Source: Hyphomicrobiales bacterium
GTDB taxonomy: Bacteria > Pseudomonadota > Alphaproteobacteria > Rhizobiales > Rhizobiaceae
Direction of reading: 5' to 3'
DNA: 64,000 nucleotides
Assembly (NCBI GenBank): GCA_900468805.1
Contig: UEIF01000042.1
Location: 1-64,000 of the forward strand
Part shown: positions 51,608-60,856 of the stretch, piece by piece
How positions within the stretch are numbered: position 1 is the stretch's first letter
How the letters are laid out: each line of letters opens with the position of its first letter
Notes under the pieces: model-generated
What the model was told of the DNA's origin: nothing
Databases searched by the model: none
What the model saw: only the letters and a program-made list of their open reading frames with translations
Translations under genes and position numbers: made by a program

Positions 51608-52919
51608 GGCTTCTCTTGTTCTGGTCGGCGCACTGATGGGCGCGACCGCCATGAGCGTCATTTACTCGGCAGGTGTGCCTGCAGAGGCGGCGGGAGCATC
51701 GACCTATAAGGAGCTTTCGGTATTCGGTGATGTCTTCGAACGCGTACGTGCGCAATATGTGACGCCGCCGGCCGAGGACAAGCTGATCGAAAGCGCCATC
51801 AATGGTATGCTTTCCTCGCTCGATCCGCATTCCAGCTACATGAATGCGAAGGACGCCGAAGATATGCGCACCCAGACCAAGGGTGAGTTCGGCGGCCTCG
51901 GTATCGAAGTCACCATGGAAGACGAGCTCGTCAAGGTCATCACCCCGATCGACGACACCCCGGCTGCCAAGGCCGGCGTTCTGGCCGGCGACTACATCTC
52001 GGAAATCGACGGCCAGTCCGTTCGCGGCCTGAAGCTCGAAGACGCCGTCGAGAAGATGCGCGGCGCCGTCAACACGCCGATCAAGCTGACGCTCATCCGC
52101 AAGGGCGCCGACAAGCCGATCGAACTGACGATCGTACGTGACGTCGTTGCCGTTCAGGCGGTCAAGTCGCGCGTTGAGGATGATGTCGGCTACCTGCGCG
52201 TCATTTCCTTCACCGAGAAGACCTATCCAGACCTCGAAAAGGCGATCCAGAAGATCAAGGCGACTGTTCCGGCCGACAAGCTCAAGGGCTTCGTCCTTGA
52301 CCTGCGTCTCAACCCCGGCGGTCTGCTCGATCAGGCGATCAACGTTTCGGACGCCTTCCTGCAGCGCGGCGAAGTGGTGTCCACCCGTGGCCGCAATCCG
52401 GACGAAACCCGCCGCTTCAATGCTGGCCCGGGCGATCTGACGGATGGCAAGCCGCTGATCGTCCTCATCAACGGCGGCTCGGCTTCGGCATCGGAAATCG
52501 TCGCCGGCGCCCTGCAGGATCTGCGCCGTGGTACAGTTCTCGGCACGCGTTCATTCGGCAAGGGCTCGGTCCAGACGATCATTCCGCTTGGCGAAAACGG
52601 CGCGCTGCGCCTGACGACGGCGCTCTACTACACGCCGTCGGGCCGCTCGATCCAGGGCACCGGCATCACGCCTGACATCAAGGTCGAGGAGCCGCTGCCC
52701 CAGGAATTGCAGGGCAAGATGGTAACCGAAGGCGAATCCAGCCTGCGCGGTCACATCAAGGGCCAGAGCGAGACCGACGAAGGTTCGGGCTCGGTCGCCT
52801 ACGTCCCGCCGGATCCGAAGGATGACGTACAGCTCAACTACGCGCTCGATCTGTTGCGCGGCAAGAAGACTGACCCGTCCTTCCCACCGGACCCGGAGAA
52901 GGCCGTCGTCGCTAAGTAA
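51597..52919 (+). CDS. ctpA: Carboxyl-terminal processing protease (S41)
   Basis: A 440-residue periplasmic serine protease. An N-terminal signal segment (ASLVLVGALMGATAMSVIYS) comes first, then S41 N-domain SLDPHSSYMNAKDAEDMRTQ, a PDZ domain (EFGGLGIEVTMEDELVKVIT onward), and the catalytic core with Ser in GGSASASEIVAGAL and Lys in TRSFGKGSVQT. It processes C-termini of envelope proteins. ATG at 51597 has GGAAAGG upstream and overlaps the EnvC-like gene by 11 nt. Confidence 0.96.
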   Translation: MIRRASLVLVGALMGATAMSVIYSAGVPAEAAGASTYKELSVFGDVFERVRAQYVTPPAEDKLIESAINGMLSSLDPHSSYMNAKDAEDMRTQTKGEFGGLGIEVTMEDELVKVITPIDDTPAAKAGVLAGDYISEIDGQSVRGLKLEDAVEKMRGAVNTPIKLTLIRKGADKPIELTIVRDVVAVQAVKSRVEDDVGYLRVISFTEKTYPDLEKAIQKIKATVPADKLKGFVLDLRLNPGGLLDQAINVSDAFLQRGEVVSTRGRNPDETRRFNAGPGDLTDGKPLIVLINGGSASASEIVAGALQDLRRGTVLGTRSFGKGSVQTIIPLGENGALRLTTALYYTPSGRSIQGTGITPDIKVEEPLPQELQGKMVTEGESSLRGHIKGQSETDEGSGSVAYVPPDPKDDVQLNYALDLLRGKKTDPSFPPDPEKAVVAK

Positions 52920-52930
52920 TTCATCGTTCT

Positions 52931-52956
52931 CAAGGCCGGGCACCCGCCCGGCCTTG
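52931..52956 (+). other. GC-rich hairpin after ctpA
   Basis: CAAGGCCGGG and CCCGGCCTTG arms around a 6-nt loop, 11 bp after the ctpA stop. There is no T run directly after, so it may attenuate or protect rather than terminate. Confidence 0.5.
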
Positions 52957-52995
52957 AGGCTTTCTGCTGTTTCCCGGTTTTGGAGTGGCAACGAA

Positions 52996-54195
52996 TTGGG
53001 AACGGACCTGCATGCACCTCTAGGCCGCAACCGCAAGGCCACGCGAAAGCGCCCAGGCATATTGCGGATCGGACAGATTGCCGCGAGCGTCTGTCTTGTC
53101 GCGATTGGCGGCTTTTCCCTTTACACGGCATTTCGCAATGATGGCCTCGAACAGTCGAAGCCTCCGGCATCGCAGGACAGGTCTGCCGCGCCGCCGACCG
53201 ATACGATCCAGGAGCCGCAGGCATCTGGCAATCAGGCTGCAAACGGCATACCGCGTTCCGAGCCGCAATCCGGCGCCAACGTAGAGCACATGGTGACCGG
53301 CGACGGTTCCGTCGTCACCAAATACAGCCCTCGTCCACGCGACGGCAGCGGCCCGGTTCTGGTCGATGCCACGCAGAGGGGGCAGGATCCGCGTATGGCG
53401 GCCATCCCCAACGACAATCTCATTGAAGATACGCCCTTCGGCCGCCTACCGATCACGGGTCCTGATGGCCAGCGGGCGATGGATCAATATGCGCGGCCAT
53501 GGTCCGGCACGCGCGGTACCCGCATAGCAATCGTCCTCAGCGGCCTCGGTCTCAGCCAGACTGGCACGCAGCGCGCCATACAGCAATTGCCGGAAGAAAT
53601 CACCTTTGCCTTTGCCGCCAGCGGCAACAGCCTGCAGCGCTGGATGCAGGATGCGCGGCGCGGCGGCCATGAAATATTGCTGCAGGTGCCGCTGGAGCCG
53701 TTCGATTATCCAGCTAACGATCCGGGACCGGATACGCTGCTGACGTCGAAGCCCGTGGCGAGGAATATCGAAAGCCTGCACCGGGCGATGGGCGAGATCA
53801 CCAACTATACCGGCATCATGAACTATCTGGGCGGACGTTTCCTCTCCGATCCCAAGGCCATGGAACCGGTCATGCGGGACATTGGCAAGCGCGGTCTGCT
53901 CTTTCTCGACGACGGCACTTCGGCGCAATCCAAGACCGCCGTGGTCGCCAAGGGCACGGAGCTTCCTTACGCCTTCGCCGATCTGCAATTGGACAGTCAG
54001 GTCGATGTGAACACCATCCTGCAGAAGCTCGATGAACTTGAGCGCATCGCCCGCCGTAATGGCCAGGCGATCGGCGTCGCCTCGGCTTTCGACGAGAGCA
54101 TTGACGCGATCTCCAAATGGAGCGAGGAAGCGACCATGCGCGGCATCGAGATTGTCGGCATTGCAGCACTCGTCAATGACCCCAAGAATCCCTGA
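52996..54195 (+). CDS. Divergent polysaccharide deacetylase (YibQ-like)
   Basis: A 399-residue protein of the polysaccharide deacetylase 2 family. It has a cytoplasmic arm, one membrane helix (IGQIAASVCLVAIGGFSLYT near 35), a low-complexity Pro/Gln/Ser linker, and the deacetylase-like domain from about 175 (GTRIAIVLSGLGLSQTGTQR, EITFAFAASGNSLQRWMQDA, HEILLQVPLEPFDYPANDPG, NYTGIMNYLGGRF). Start TTG at 52996 has GGAGTGG upstream; the frame open from 52822 is out-of-phase ctpA. Activity unproven in the family; context suggests cell-wall turnover. Confidence 0.88.
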   Translation: MGTDLHAPLGRNRKATRKRPGILRIGQIAASVCLVAIGGFSLYTAFRNDGLEQSKPPASQDRSAAPPTDTIQEPQASGNQAANGIPRSEPQSGANVEHMVTGDGSVVTKYSPRPRDGSGPVLVDATQRGQDPRMAAIPNDNLIEDTPFGRLPITGPDGQRAMDQYARPWSGTRGTRIAIVLSGLGLSQTGTQRAIQQLPEEITFAFAASGNSLQRWMQDARRGGHEILLQVPLEPFDYPANDPGPDTLLTSKPVARNIESLHRAMGEITNYTGIMNYLGGRFLSDPKAMEPVMRDIGKRGLLFLDDGTSAQSKTAVVAKGTELPYAFADLQLDSQVDVNTILQKLDELERIARRNGQAIGVASAFDESIDAISKWSEEATMRGIEIVGIAALVNDPKNP

Positions 54196-54207
54196 GCGGA
54201 GAAACCC

Positions 54208-54741
54208 ATGAGCCAGGCGACCGTAAGAGCCGAGGATCTGCCCTATCGCCCCTGCGTCGGCGTGATGATCCTGAACCGTGGGGGCCTGGTCTGGGCTGGA
54301 CGACGCATTCCCGACGGCAATTCCGAATATGACGGCTCTCCCCAACTCTGGCAGATGCCGCAGGGCGGCATCGACAAGGGCGAGGACCCGCTGGAGGCGG
54401 CCTATCGAGAGCTTTATGAAGAAACCGGCATCAAGACCGTGACCTTGCTCGCCGAGGCGAAGGACTGGATCAATTACGACCTGCCCCCGCAACTGATCGG
54501 TATCGGCCTGAGGGGCAAGTACCGCGGCCAGACGCAGCGCTGGTTCGCCTTCCGCTTCGAGGGCGACGAAAATGAGATCGCCATCAACCCGCCGCCCGGC
54601 GGCCATGAGCCGGAATTCGACGCCTGGGAATGGAAGCCGATGGAAGACCTGCCCGGCCTGATCGTTCCCTTCAAGCGTGCCGTCTATGAGCGCGTGGTGG
54701 CGGAATTCAAGCACCTCCCCGGCCTGATCCCCGAGGATTGA
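54208..54741 (+). CDS. rppH: RNA pyrophosphohydrolase
   Basis: A 177-residue Nudix enzyme that removes pyrophosphate from 5' triphosphorylated mRNA and so starts decay; also diadenosine polyphosphate hydrolase in the IalA/InvA lineage. Family marks are YRPCVGVMILNRGGLVWAGR, the WQMPQGGIDKGED start of the Nudix box, and AAYRELYEETGI finishing it (residues about 51-73). The WFAFRFEGDE strand follows. It starts 13 bp after the deacetylase gene. Confidence 0.95.
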   Translation: MSQATVRAEDLPYRPCVGVMILNRGGLVWAGRRIPDGNSEYDGSPQLWQMPQGGIDKGEDPLEAAYRELYEETGIKTVTLLAEAKDWINYDLPPQLIGIGLRGKYRGQTQRWFAFRFEGDENEIAINPPPGGHEPEFDAWEWKPMEDLPGLIVPFKRAVYERVVAEFKHLPGLIPED

Positions 54742-54781
54742 GCGATCGGCCAAACCGGCGGATCAAGGCTCCCAAATGAAA

Positions 54782-54804
54782 CCGGCCGCCTCAAGGGCGG
54801 CCGG
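54782..54804. terminator. Terminator-like hairpin between rppH and bfr
   Basis: CCGGCCGCC and GGCGGCCGG arms around a 5-nt loop between the convergent rppH and bfr stops. T run weak. Confidence 0.55.
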
Positions 54805-54829
54805 CTGAACTTCCATTACCAGTGGCAGG

Positions 54830-55315
54830 TTATTCGGCTTCGTTGGCCGAGTCCGCGTTGAGCTGTCCGTACTTCCCTTCACCGATCTTTCCGAGGAGGT
54901 CGAGCTGCGTCTCGAGGAAGTCGATATGACCTTCCTCGTCTGCCAGCAGTTCTTCGAAAAGCTTCATGGAAACGTAGTCGCCGGCGTCATGACAGATGTC
55001 ACGCGACTTCTTGTAAGCGGCGCGGGCGTCGTATTCGCCGGCAAGATCCGCCTCCAGAACTTCCTTGACGTTCTGACCGATGCGCAGCGGCGCGAGTGTC
55101 TGTAGATTGGGATGGCCTTCGAGGAAGATGATACGCGCGACCAGACGGTCGGCATGATGCATTTCTTCGATCGATTCGGCACGTTCCTTCTTGGCGAGCT
55201 TGGTGTAACCCCAGTCCTCGAGGAGACGATAGTGAACCCAATACTGGTTGACTGCGCCGAGTTCTAGAAAAAGGGCCTCGTTAAGCCGCTCGATGACTTT
55301 TTTGTCGCCTTTCAA
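54830..55315 (-). CDS. bfr: Bacterioferritin
   Basis: A 161-residue heme-containing iron storage ferritin forming a 24-mer. It shows the ferroxidase helices ALFLELGAVNQYWVHYRLLE and ESIEEMHHADRLVARIIFLE, whose Met is the heme ligand (EEMHH), and the C-terminal ELLADEEGHIDFLETQLDLL with the remaining ExxH. The start is TTG at 55315 with AGGAGA 7 nt upstream. It overlaps the end of the ferredoxin gene bfd by 35 nt, so the two are cotranscribed. Confidence 0.96.
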   Translation of the reverse strand: MKGDKKVIERLNEALFLELGAVNQYWVHYRLLEDWGYTKLAKKERAESIEEMHHADRLVARIIFLEGHPNLQTLAPLRIGQNVKEVLEADLAGEYDARAAYKKSRDICHDAGDYVSMKLFEELLADEEGHIDFLETQLDLLGKIGEGKYGQLNADSANEAE

Positions 55316-55592
55316 TGTCCGCTCTCCTGTTTTCCTCGTGGAATTGTTTCAAGCGAGACATGAAATCAAATATTTCGGTCTCCGTCGAGTGGCGACGGGC
55401 GTGATAATCTTCGGTTGTCTGGATGATGATATCGACAACATTGGGGAAGCAACCACAGCAACGGCCACGCTTGGCCATGGTGTGATAGACCTTCGCAGGC
55501 ACGATAAGCTGCCAGCAATCCTCATCGAGAAGGTTGTTGATAACCTCCCGGATTTCCTTGTCGGTTATGTAGTTGCAACTGCAGACGAGCAC
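55281..55592 (-). CDS. bfd: Bacterioferritin-associated ferredoxin
   Basis: A 103-residue [2Fe-2S] protein that donates electrons to bacterioferritin to release iron. It starts VLVCSCNYITDKEIREVINN, and the second pair of ligands is in RGRCCGCFPN; CxC and CxxC-type spacing is typical. GTG at 55592 has GGAAT upstream and is preferred over the frame start at 55667. The C-terminal tail (about 45 residues) is longer than E. coli Bfd and ends RRQKSHRAA. Its last 35 nt overlap bfr. TTGACA at 55655-55650 could be a -35 element. I recognise no Irr or RirA box by eye. Confidence 0.88.
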   Translation of the reverse strand: MLVCSCNYITDKEIREVINNLLDEDCWQLIVPAKVYHTMAKRGRCCGCFPNVVDIIIQTTEDYHARRHSTETEIFDFMSRLKQFHEENRRADIERRQKSHRAA

Positions 55593-55763
55593 GTCTTCAT
55601 TCCAAACATGACACTTACTATCGTGTTTTCTGCAAAAGAAGATAGGAACTGTCAAGAAAATTCGCAATCGAAACCGTTCACTGTTCCGCAGTCAACAATC
55701 ACACGCCGGTGAGCCTATGCCTAAGCTCTTGAGAAAGATGACGATCGGGGATTCAAGGGCGTG

Positions 55764-58700
55764 TCAGTGGAAATTGCGGCCACGCGGCATTACGCTTGCC
55801 GTCTCGGCGATATCGCCACCCCTACCCCTCTCCGACGAGCGCCCGTCTGCGATCTTTCTGACCAACCCCTCTCTTGCCAGTGCATCCGCTTTTTTCTGTT
55901 GTCTATGATCCTGGGTTGGCCGCAAGACCTCATCCGAACGCTCGCTAACGCCGAAGCGTTTCGTCTCCCGCTGAAGGATGCCGAGCAGCGGTGTCATATC
56001 TTCGATATGTTCGACGACGGTATGGATGACACCACTATGGCTTTGCAGGCGGCCATAGATCTTCACCAGCCGCGCGCCCATGACGACCGAGCGATATTTG
56101 TCGAACATCTTTGACCACACAATCGCATTGGCAACACCGGTTTCGTCCTCCAGCGTCATGAAGATCACGCCATTGGCCGAGCCCGGCCGCTGGCGCACCA
56201 GCACCAGCCCTGCAATCATGACTCTCCGTCCATTTGGGACTCGAAGCAGATCGACATTGCGCGTCACGCCTGCCTTGCGAAATTCCTCGCGCAGGAAGGA
56301 AACGGGATGCCCCTTCAAAGACAGCGACAGGTAGCGGTAATCCTCGATAACCTGCTCTCCCGGCAGCATGTCCGGCAACTTTGCAGCAGGCTCGGGCTGG
56401 AGGTCGATATGGCGGACCTGTTCGAAGAGCGGCAGTTCCTCGGTCGCGCTCTTCACATCCAGTGCCCGGACCGCCCAAAGCGCCTCACGTCGCGATAGCC
56501 CGATGGACCGGAAGGCATCCGCATCTGCCAGCCGCTCGATGGCGGACTTTTGCAAGCCGGAACGCAGCCAGAGGTCACGCACTGAGTGGTATTTGTCATC
56601 ACGTTTTTTGACGAGCTGCTTCATATCATCAGAGGAAACGCCCTTGATTTGCCGAAGACCGAGCCGCACAGCATGACGGGTCTTGATGACACCTCGCATC
56701 TCGCCATGGCGGAAATCGACAGCCGACCGGTCGAAGGCCGCCGTTTCCAGTGTGCACTCCCAGTCCGAGTGATTGATGTCGACCGGTAGGATTTTCACAC
56801 CATGCTCACGCGCATCCCGTACCAGCTGTGCCGGCGCATAAAACCCCATCGGCTGCGAATTCAGCATCGCCGCGCAGAAGACGTCGGGATAGTAGGCTTT
56901 CAGCCATGAGGAAGCGTAGACAAGCAGCGCGAAGGAAGCGGCATGGCTTTCTGGGAACCCGTACTCGCCGAAGCCCTTGATCTGGTTGAAGCATTGCTGG
57001 GAAAACTCTTTTGTGTAGCGACCATCTGCCGTCATTCCATCGATGAATCGCTGCTCGAAATTGCCGATAGTGCCAGTCCTTTTGAAGGTCGCCATTGCCC
57101 GACGAAGCCGGTCGGCTTCTGCTGGCTTGAAACCCGCCGCGGTGATTGCGATCTGCATGGCTTGCTCTTGAAACAGGGGAACCCCTAGGGTTCTTTCAAG
57201 AACAGTCTTCAGCTCATCGCTTGGATATTCGATGGGCAGATTTTTATTCCGCAGCTCTCTGCGTTTCAGATACGGATGCACCATGTCGCCCTGGATCGGT
57301 CCCGGCCGGACGATCGCCACTTCAATGACAAGGTCGTAAAACACCCTCGGCTTCAGGCGCGGCAGCATGCTCATCTGCGCCCGGCTTTCGATCTGGAAGA
57401 CGCCTAGTGTGTCGGCCCGGCCCATCATATCGTAAACCGGCTCGCCCTCCTCTCCGTGCTCCTTATGGCCGAGATCGGCGAGTGTTTTCTTCACGTCGTA
57501 ATGCAACTCAAGCAGCGTGAAAGCTCTGCGCAAGCAGGTGAGCATACCGAGCGCCAGGACATCCACCTTGAGGATTTTGACGTTGTCGAGATCATCCTTA
57601 TCCCATTCAATCATATAGCGATCCGGCATTGTCGTCTTCATGACGGGCACAACCTCATCGAGCCGGTCACGCGTGATGACGAAACCCCCGACATGCTGGG
57701 TAAGGTGCCGTGGAAAACTCAGAAGCTCAGATGCATATTTCAGTACGTTTCGTGTCACCGGATCCTTGATATCGAGGCCGGCCGCCTTCGCGTCACGTTC
57801 CGAGAGGTTGTCCTCCGACCAGCCCCAGACGAGGCTGCTGATCGCCGACTGAACATCCTCCGATAGGCCAAAAGCCTTGGCGACCTCACGGCCAGCCGAG
57901 CGAGTGCGATAGCTGGTGACGGCAGCCGTCAGCCCGGCATGATCAACGCCGTATCTTTTATAAATAGACTGAATCACCTCTTCCCGCCGTTCATGCTCGA
58001 AATCAACGTCGATATCCGGCGGTTCGTCCCGATCCATTGAAATGAAACGATCGAAGAGGAGCGTGCTCTTTTGAGGATCGACTTCAGTAATTTCTAGGCA
58101 ATAGCAGATAACCGAATTAGCCGCCGACCCTCGCCCCTGACACAAAACTTCGAGCACATGGCGGGCGTGGTGAATGATCCTGTGAACCGTCAGGAAGTAG
58201 GAGGCGTAGTTCTTGTCGCCGACGAGCCTCAGTTCGTAATCGATCTGTTTCACCACTTTTTCAGGAACACCATCAGGATAACGTTTTACCGCACCCGCTC
58301 TTGTCAGCCTTTCGAGAGTCTCCTGCGGCGTTTCACCGGGATCATTTTCAGGTGGATAATTGTGCTTTAGCTCGTTCAGCGAAAAGCTCAGCTTGCCGAA
58401 AAAGACCTGGGTGTTCTCAACCGCGTCAGGGTAATCCCGGAAGATCCTGGATATTTCACGTGAATCCTTGAGATACCGCTCTCCATTCGGCGCTAGAAGG
58501 AATCCGGCTTTCGATATCTCCACATGCTCCCGGATTGCGATGACGATATCCGAAAGCGGTCGGCGCTCGGGGTGGTGATAGAGCGGTTGATTGCTTGCAA
58601 TCAGCGGCACGCGATTTCGAGCAGCAAGCATGGCAAGCACCGCAAAAGCCTGCCGATCACGACCGTCATAGGCCGGCGACAGCGCCATGAAAAATGCCTT

Positions 58701-59246
58701 GCGAAAGCGTTTGCGAAACCGCTCGAGATAATCTTCGAATTCCGGCTGTTTGGTGATGTCATTCACAATGGCTCGCTCGGGGACGAGAGCAAGCATCATC
58801 TCATCGCCCCATTCCATGAGCTCTGCTTCCGTCAGGATGCAGATTCCCTTGACCGATTCTTCCTTCAGGTTGCCGGCGCTGAGCAGGCGACAGAGGTTTG
58901 CCCAACCTCGCCGGTTGCGCGGATAGGCAAGGATATCAGGCGTTCCATCGCAAAAGACGAGGCGGGCGCCCGGCTGAACCCGGATAGGATCGAGGATCAC
59001 CTCCTTTTTTCCTTCCTTCTTCGCCTGGGCCAGAATTTCATCTCTGTTCTTGTGTCTCTCCTCAAGCTGCTCTGCCTGCGCATGTGCTCGCACCACGCCG
59101 GCAACCGAATTCCGGTCGGCAATACCGAGGCCGCCGAGCTTCAGGTAAGCGGCCTGCACGACCATCTCTTCCGGCTTCGACGCGCCTTCGAGGAACGAGA
59201 AATTCGTCTTCGTGCCGATCTCAAAGAATGCGGATTCGGGCCTCAT
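55764..59246 (-). CDS. dnaE2: Error-prone DNA polymerase III alpha (ImuC/DnaE2)
   Basis: A 1160-residue C-family polymerase for SOS mutagenesis and translesion synthesis. It has an N-terminal PHP domain (FFEIGTKTNFSFLEGASKPE), the palm catalytic stretch PPDIDVDFEHERREEVIQ near residue 412, a third catalytic Asp in the VDVLALGMLTCLRRAF region, a helix-hairpin-helix and an OB fold (RVMIAGLVLVRQRPGSANGV) and ends MPRGRNFH, the usual DnaE2 end. Its start overlaps imuB by ATGA. With ImuA and ImuB it forms the mutasome. SOS control is indicated by the LexA box upstream of imuA. Confidence 0.97.
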   Translation of the reverse strand: MRPESAFFEIGTKTNFSFLEGASKPEEMVVQAAYLKLGGLGIADRNSVAGVVRAHAQAEQLEERHKNRDEILAQAKKEGKKEVILDPIRVQPGARLVFCDGTPDILAYPRNRRGWANLCRLLSAGNLKEESVKGICILTEAELMEWGDEMMLALVPERAIVNDITKQPEFEDYLERFRKRFRKAFFMALSPAYDGRDRQAFAVLAMLAARNRVPLIASNQPLYHHPERRPLSDIVIAIREHVEISKAGFLLAPNGERYLKDSREISRIFRDYPDAVENTQVFFGKLSFSLNELKHNYPPENDPGETPQETLERLTRAGAVKRYPDGVPEKVVKQIDYELRLVGDKNYASYFLTVHRIIHHARHVLEVLCQGRGSAANSVICYCLEITEVDPQKSTLLFDRFISMDRDEPPDIDVDFEHERREEVIQSIYKRYGVDHAGLTAAVTSYRTRSAGREVAKAFGLSEDVQSAISSLVWGWSEDNLSERDAKAAGLDIKDPVTRNVLKYASELLSFPRHLTQHVGGFVITRDRLDEVVPVMKTTMPDRYMIEWDKDDLDNVKILKVDVLALGMLTCLRRAFTLLELHYDVKKTLADLGHKEHGEEGEPVYDMMGRADTLGVFQIESRAQMSMLPRLKPRVFYDLVIEVAIVRPGPIQGDMVHPYLKRRELRNKNLPIEYPSDELKTVLERTLGVPLFQEQAMQIAITAAGFKPAEADRLRRAMATFKRTGTIGNFEQRFIDGMTADGRYTKEFSQQCFNQIKGFGEYGFPESHAASFALLVYASSWLKAYYPDVFCAAMLNSQPMGFYAPAQLVRDAREHGVKILPVDINHSDWECTLETAAFDRSAVDFRHGEMRGVIKTRHAVRLGLRQIKGVSSDDMKQLVKKRDDKYHSVRDLWLRSGLQKSAIERLADADAFRSIGLSRREALWAVRALDVKSATEELPLFEQVRHIDLQPEPAAKLPDMLPGEQVIEDYRYLSLSLKGHPVSFLREEFRKAGVTRNVDLLRVPNGRRVMIAGLVLVRQRPGSANGVIFMTLEDETGVANAIVWSKMFDKYRSVVMGARLVKIYGRLQSHSGVIHTVVEHIEDMTPLLGILQRETKRFGVSERSDEVLRPTQDHRQQKKADALAREGLVRKIADGRSSERGRGGDIAETASVMPRGRNFH

Positions 59247-60856
59247 GCAAAGACCCCATGCATGAACCAGCGGGGATCGAGTTCCTGACCATAGAAGCCG
59301 CGGCGATAGATCCAGAAGCGGTGCCCGGTCTCATCCTCGATCCGGAAATAGTCGCGCGCCTCGGCACCATCTCCGTCGATCCACCATTCCATGGCGATCC
59401 GTTCCGGTCCTTCACTTCTTGCCACCTGATGCTGCAGACGTCGCCAGCGGAAAATCTGCGGCGGACCGTCAGGCACTTCGGCAAACACGACCTCGACAGG
59501 TTCCGGTGTTGCAAAGAGCCGCAAGGGGCGCTCCTGACGGAAAGGAAGCGCGCTTTCCTGCTCTGCCTTGCGCCGTGCAGGAAGGCTCTCCATTGCCGGC
59601 ACCGTGATTACGGCGCGCTCCGGCACATGGCTCTCGCGAAGCTGGAAGCTTTGCAGGCAGTCCGCACCAAGCCGGGCCGCAACACGGTCGACAAAGCTCG
59701 AAAGCGAGATCTCCCCCTGCCGATCGCCCTCGAAATCACCCTGCGTCTCCTTGAACGGATCATGCCGCAGCACATTCAGGCGCAGGATCTCGAAGCCATA
59801 GCCGGCATCGAGATCGTCATGGATCACTTGCAGCCGCTCGGAAAAAAGGCCGGCAACGAGTTTGGGCTCGCGAAGCGGCTGCGAGGCGCCGACGGAGATG
59901 CGGAAAACCCTGCCGTCGACGCGAAACAGCACCAGCTCGAACACTCGCCCGCCGGCTCCACGCGCCTCCAGCGACGGTTTCAGCGACACGGCGATCTGGC
60001 TGGTGACGGCAAGGATCTGTTCTTCCGTTCCGATCGGTTCGACCAGGCGGCGTTCGGACGAGAGGCTGGCGATGGGAAGCCGGGGGGAGATCGGCTCCTC
60101 CTCGCGACCCAGTGCTTGATCGAGGCGCAGAAGCAGTGTCGGTCCGAAGCGGCGGGTCAGCGGCGCCCGCGGCGCATGAACGATATCGCCGATATATTTG
60201 AGGCCGAGCTTCTTCAGGGCATCGACGGTCTGACCTTCCAGTCGGAGGGCTGCGACAGGCAGCGGCATCAGCATGCGCTCCGTCTCCTCATCCTCCACCA
60301 CGCCGCCCTGTCCGAAACGGGAGACAGCCCAGGAAAAGCCCGGTGATGAGGCGATCGCGCCACGCGCATCGAGCCCCATATGGAAGAGCCGCGACAGGAT
60401 ATCCCTCAGAAGCGCCTTTTCGCCGCCGAAGAGATGGGCACAGCCGGTAATGTCGAGAAATAGCCCGTCCTTGCCATCGAGCGCCACCATCGGTGTATAT
60501 CGGTCGCACCAGTCGGCGATCGCTTCCAGCAGCCGGCGGTCGGCCGCCAGATCCTCTTCCACGACATCAAGCGCGGGATACATGGCGCGCGCTTCGGCAA
60601 CGCCCTGTTCCTTCCTCAGCCCCAGCCTCTCGGCGAACTCGTCCAGCGCCGTCAGCCGCATGGCATTGTTGAGCTTGCCCGAACAAACGATCGGTGACGC
60701 TTCAGGACGCCCTTTCGAACGCCAGGAGAGACCCCATCGCCTGCGTGCGATGCGGTCCGTCGCCAGATGTGGAAAGCTGAGCGCCAGAATGCGCTGACTG
60801 TTCGCCTGGAGGGCGAGCGAAGCTTGGTTCGTCGACGGGGAGAAATTCGCGTTCAT
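59243..60856 (-). CDS. imuB: ImuB, inactive Y-family polymerase-like mutasome factor
   Basis: A 537-residue Y-family-like protein without catalytic acids (ILALSFPHLATDRIARRRWG where an active enzyme has DxDxF). It bridges DnaE2 and the beta clamp. A QESALPFRQ stretch near residue 440 may be a clamp-binding motif, and RPLRLFATPEPVEVVFAE with the C-terminal MEWWIDGDGAEARDYFRIED is the ImuB C-terminal domain. ATG at 60856 has GGAGTGG 9 nt upstream. The start lies 155 nt inside imuA. The frame further upstream to 61000 is not used. Confidence 0.95.
   Translation of the reverse strand: MNANFSPSTNQASLALQANSQRILALSFPHLATDRIARRRWGLSWRSKGRPEASPIVCSGKLNNAMRLTALDEFAERLGLRKEQGVAEARAMYPALDVVEEDLAADRRLLEAIADWCDRYTPMVALDGKDGLFLDITGCAHLFGGEKALLRDILSRLFHMGLDARGAIASSPGFSWAVSRFGQGGVVEDEETERMLMPLPVAALRLEGQTVDALKKLGLKYIGDIVHAPRAPLTRRFGPTLLLRLDQALGREEEPISPRLPIASLSSERRLVEPIGTEEQILAVTSQIAVSLKPSLEARGAGGRVFELVLFRVDGRVFRISVGASQPLREPKLVAGLFSERLQVIHDDLDAGYGFEILRLNVLRHDPFKETQGDFEGDRQGEISLSSFVDRVAARLGADCLQSFQLRESHVPERAVITVPAMESLPARRKAEQESALPFRQERPLRLFATPEPVEVVFAEVPDGPPQIFRWRRLQHQVARSEGPERIAMEWWIDGDGAEARDYFRIEDETGHRFWIYRRGFYGQELDPRWFMHGVFA

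Noticed and set aside
52822..52995. Upstream extension of the polysaccharide deacetylase frame
   Set aside because: Out-of-phase reading of the end of ctpA, Ser/Arg-rich; a TTG with ribosome binding site gives the expected start.
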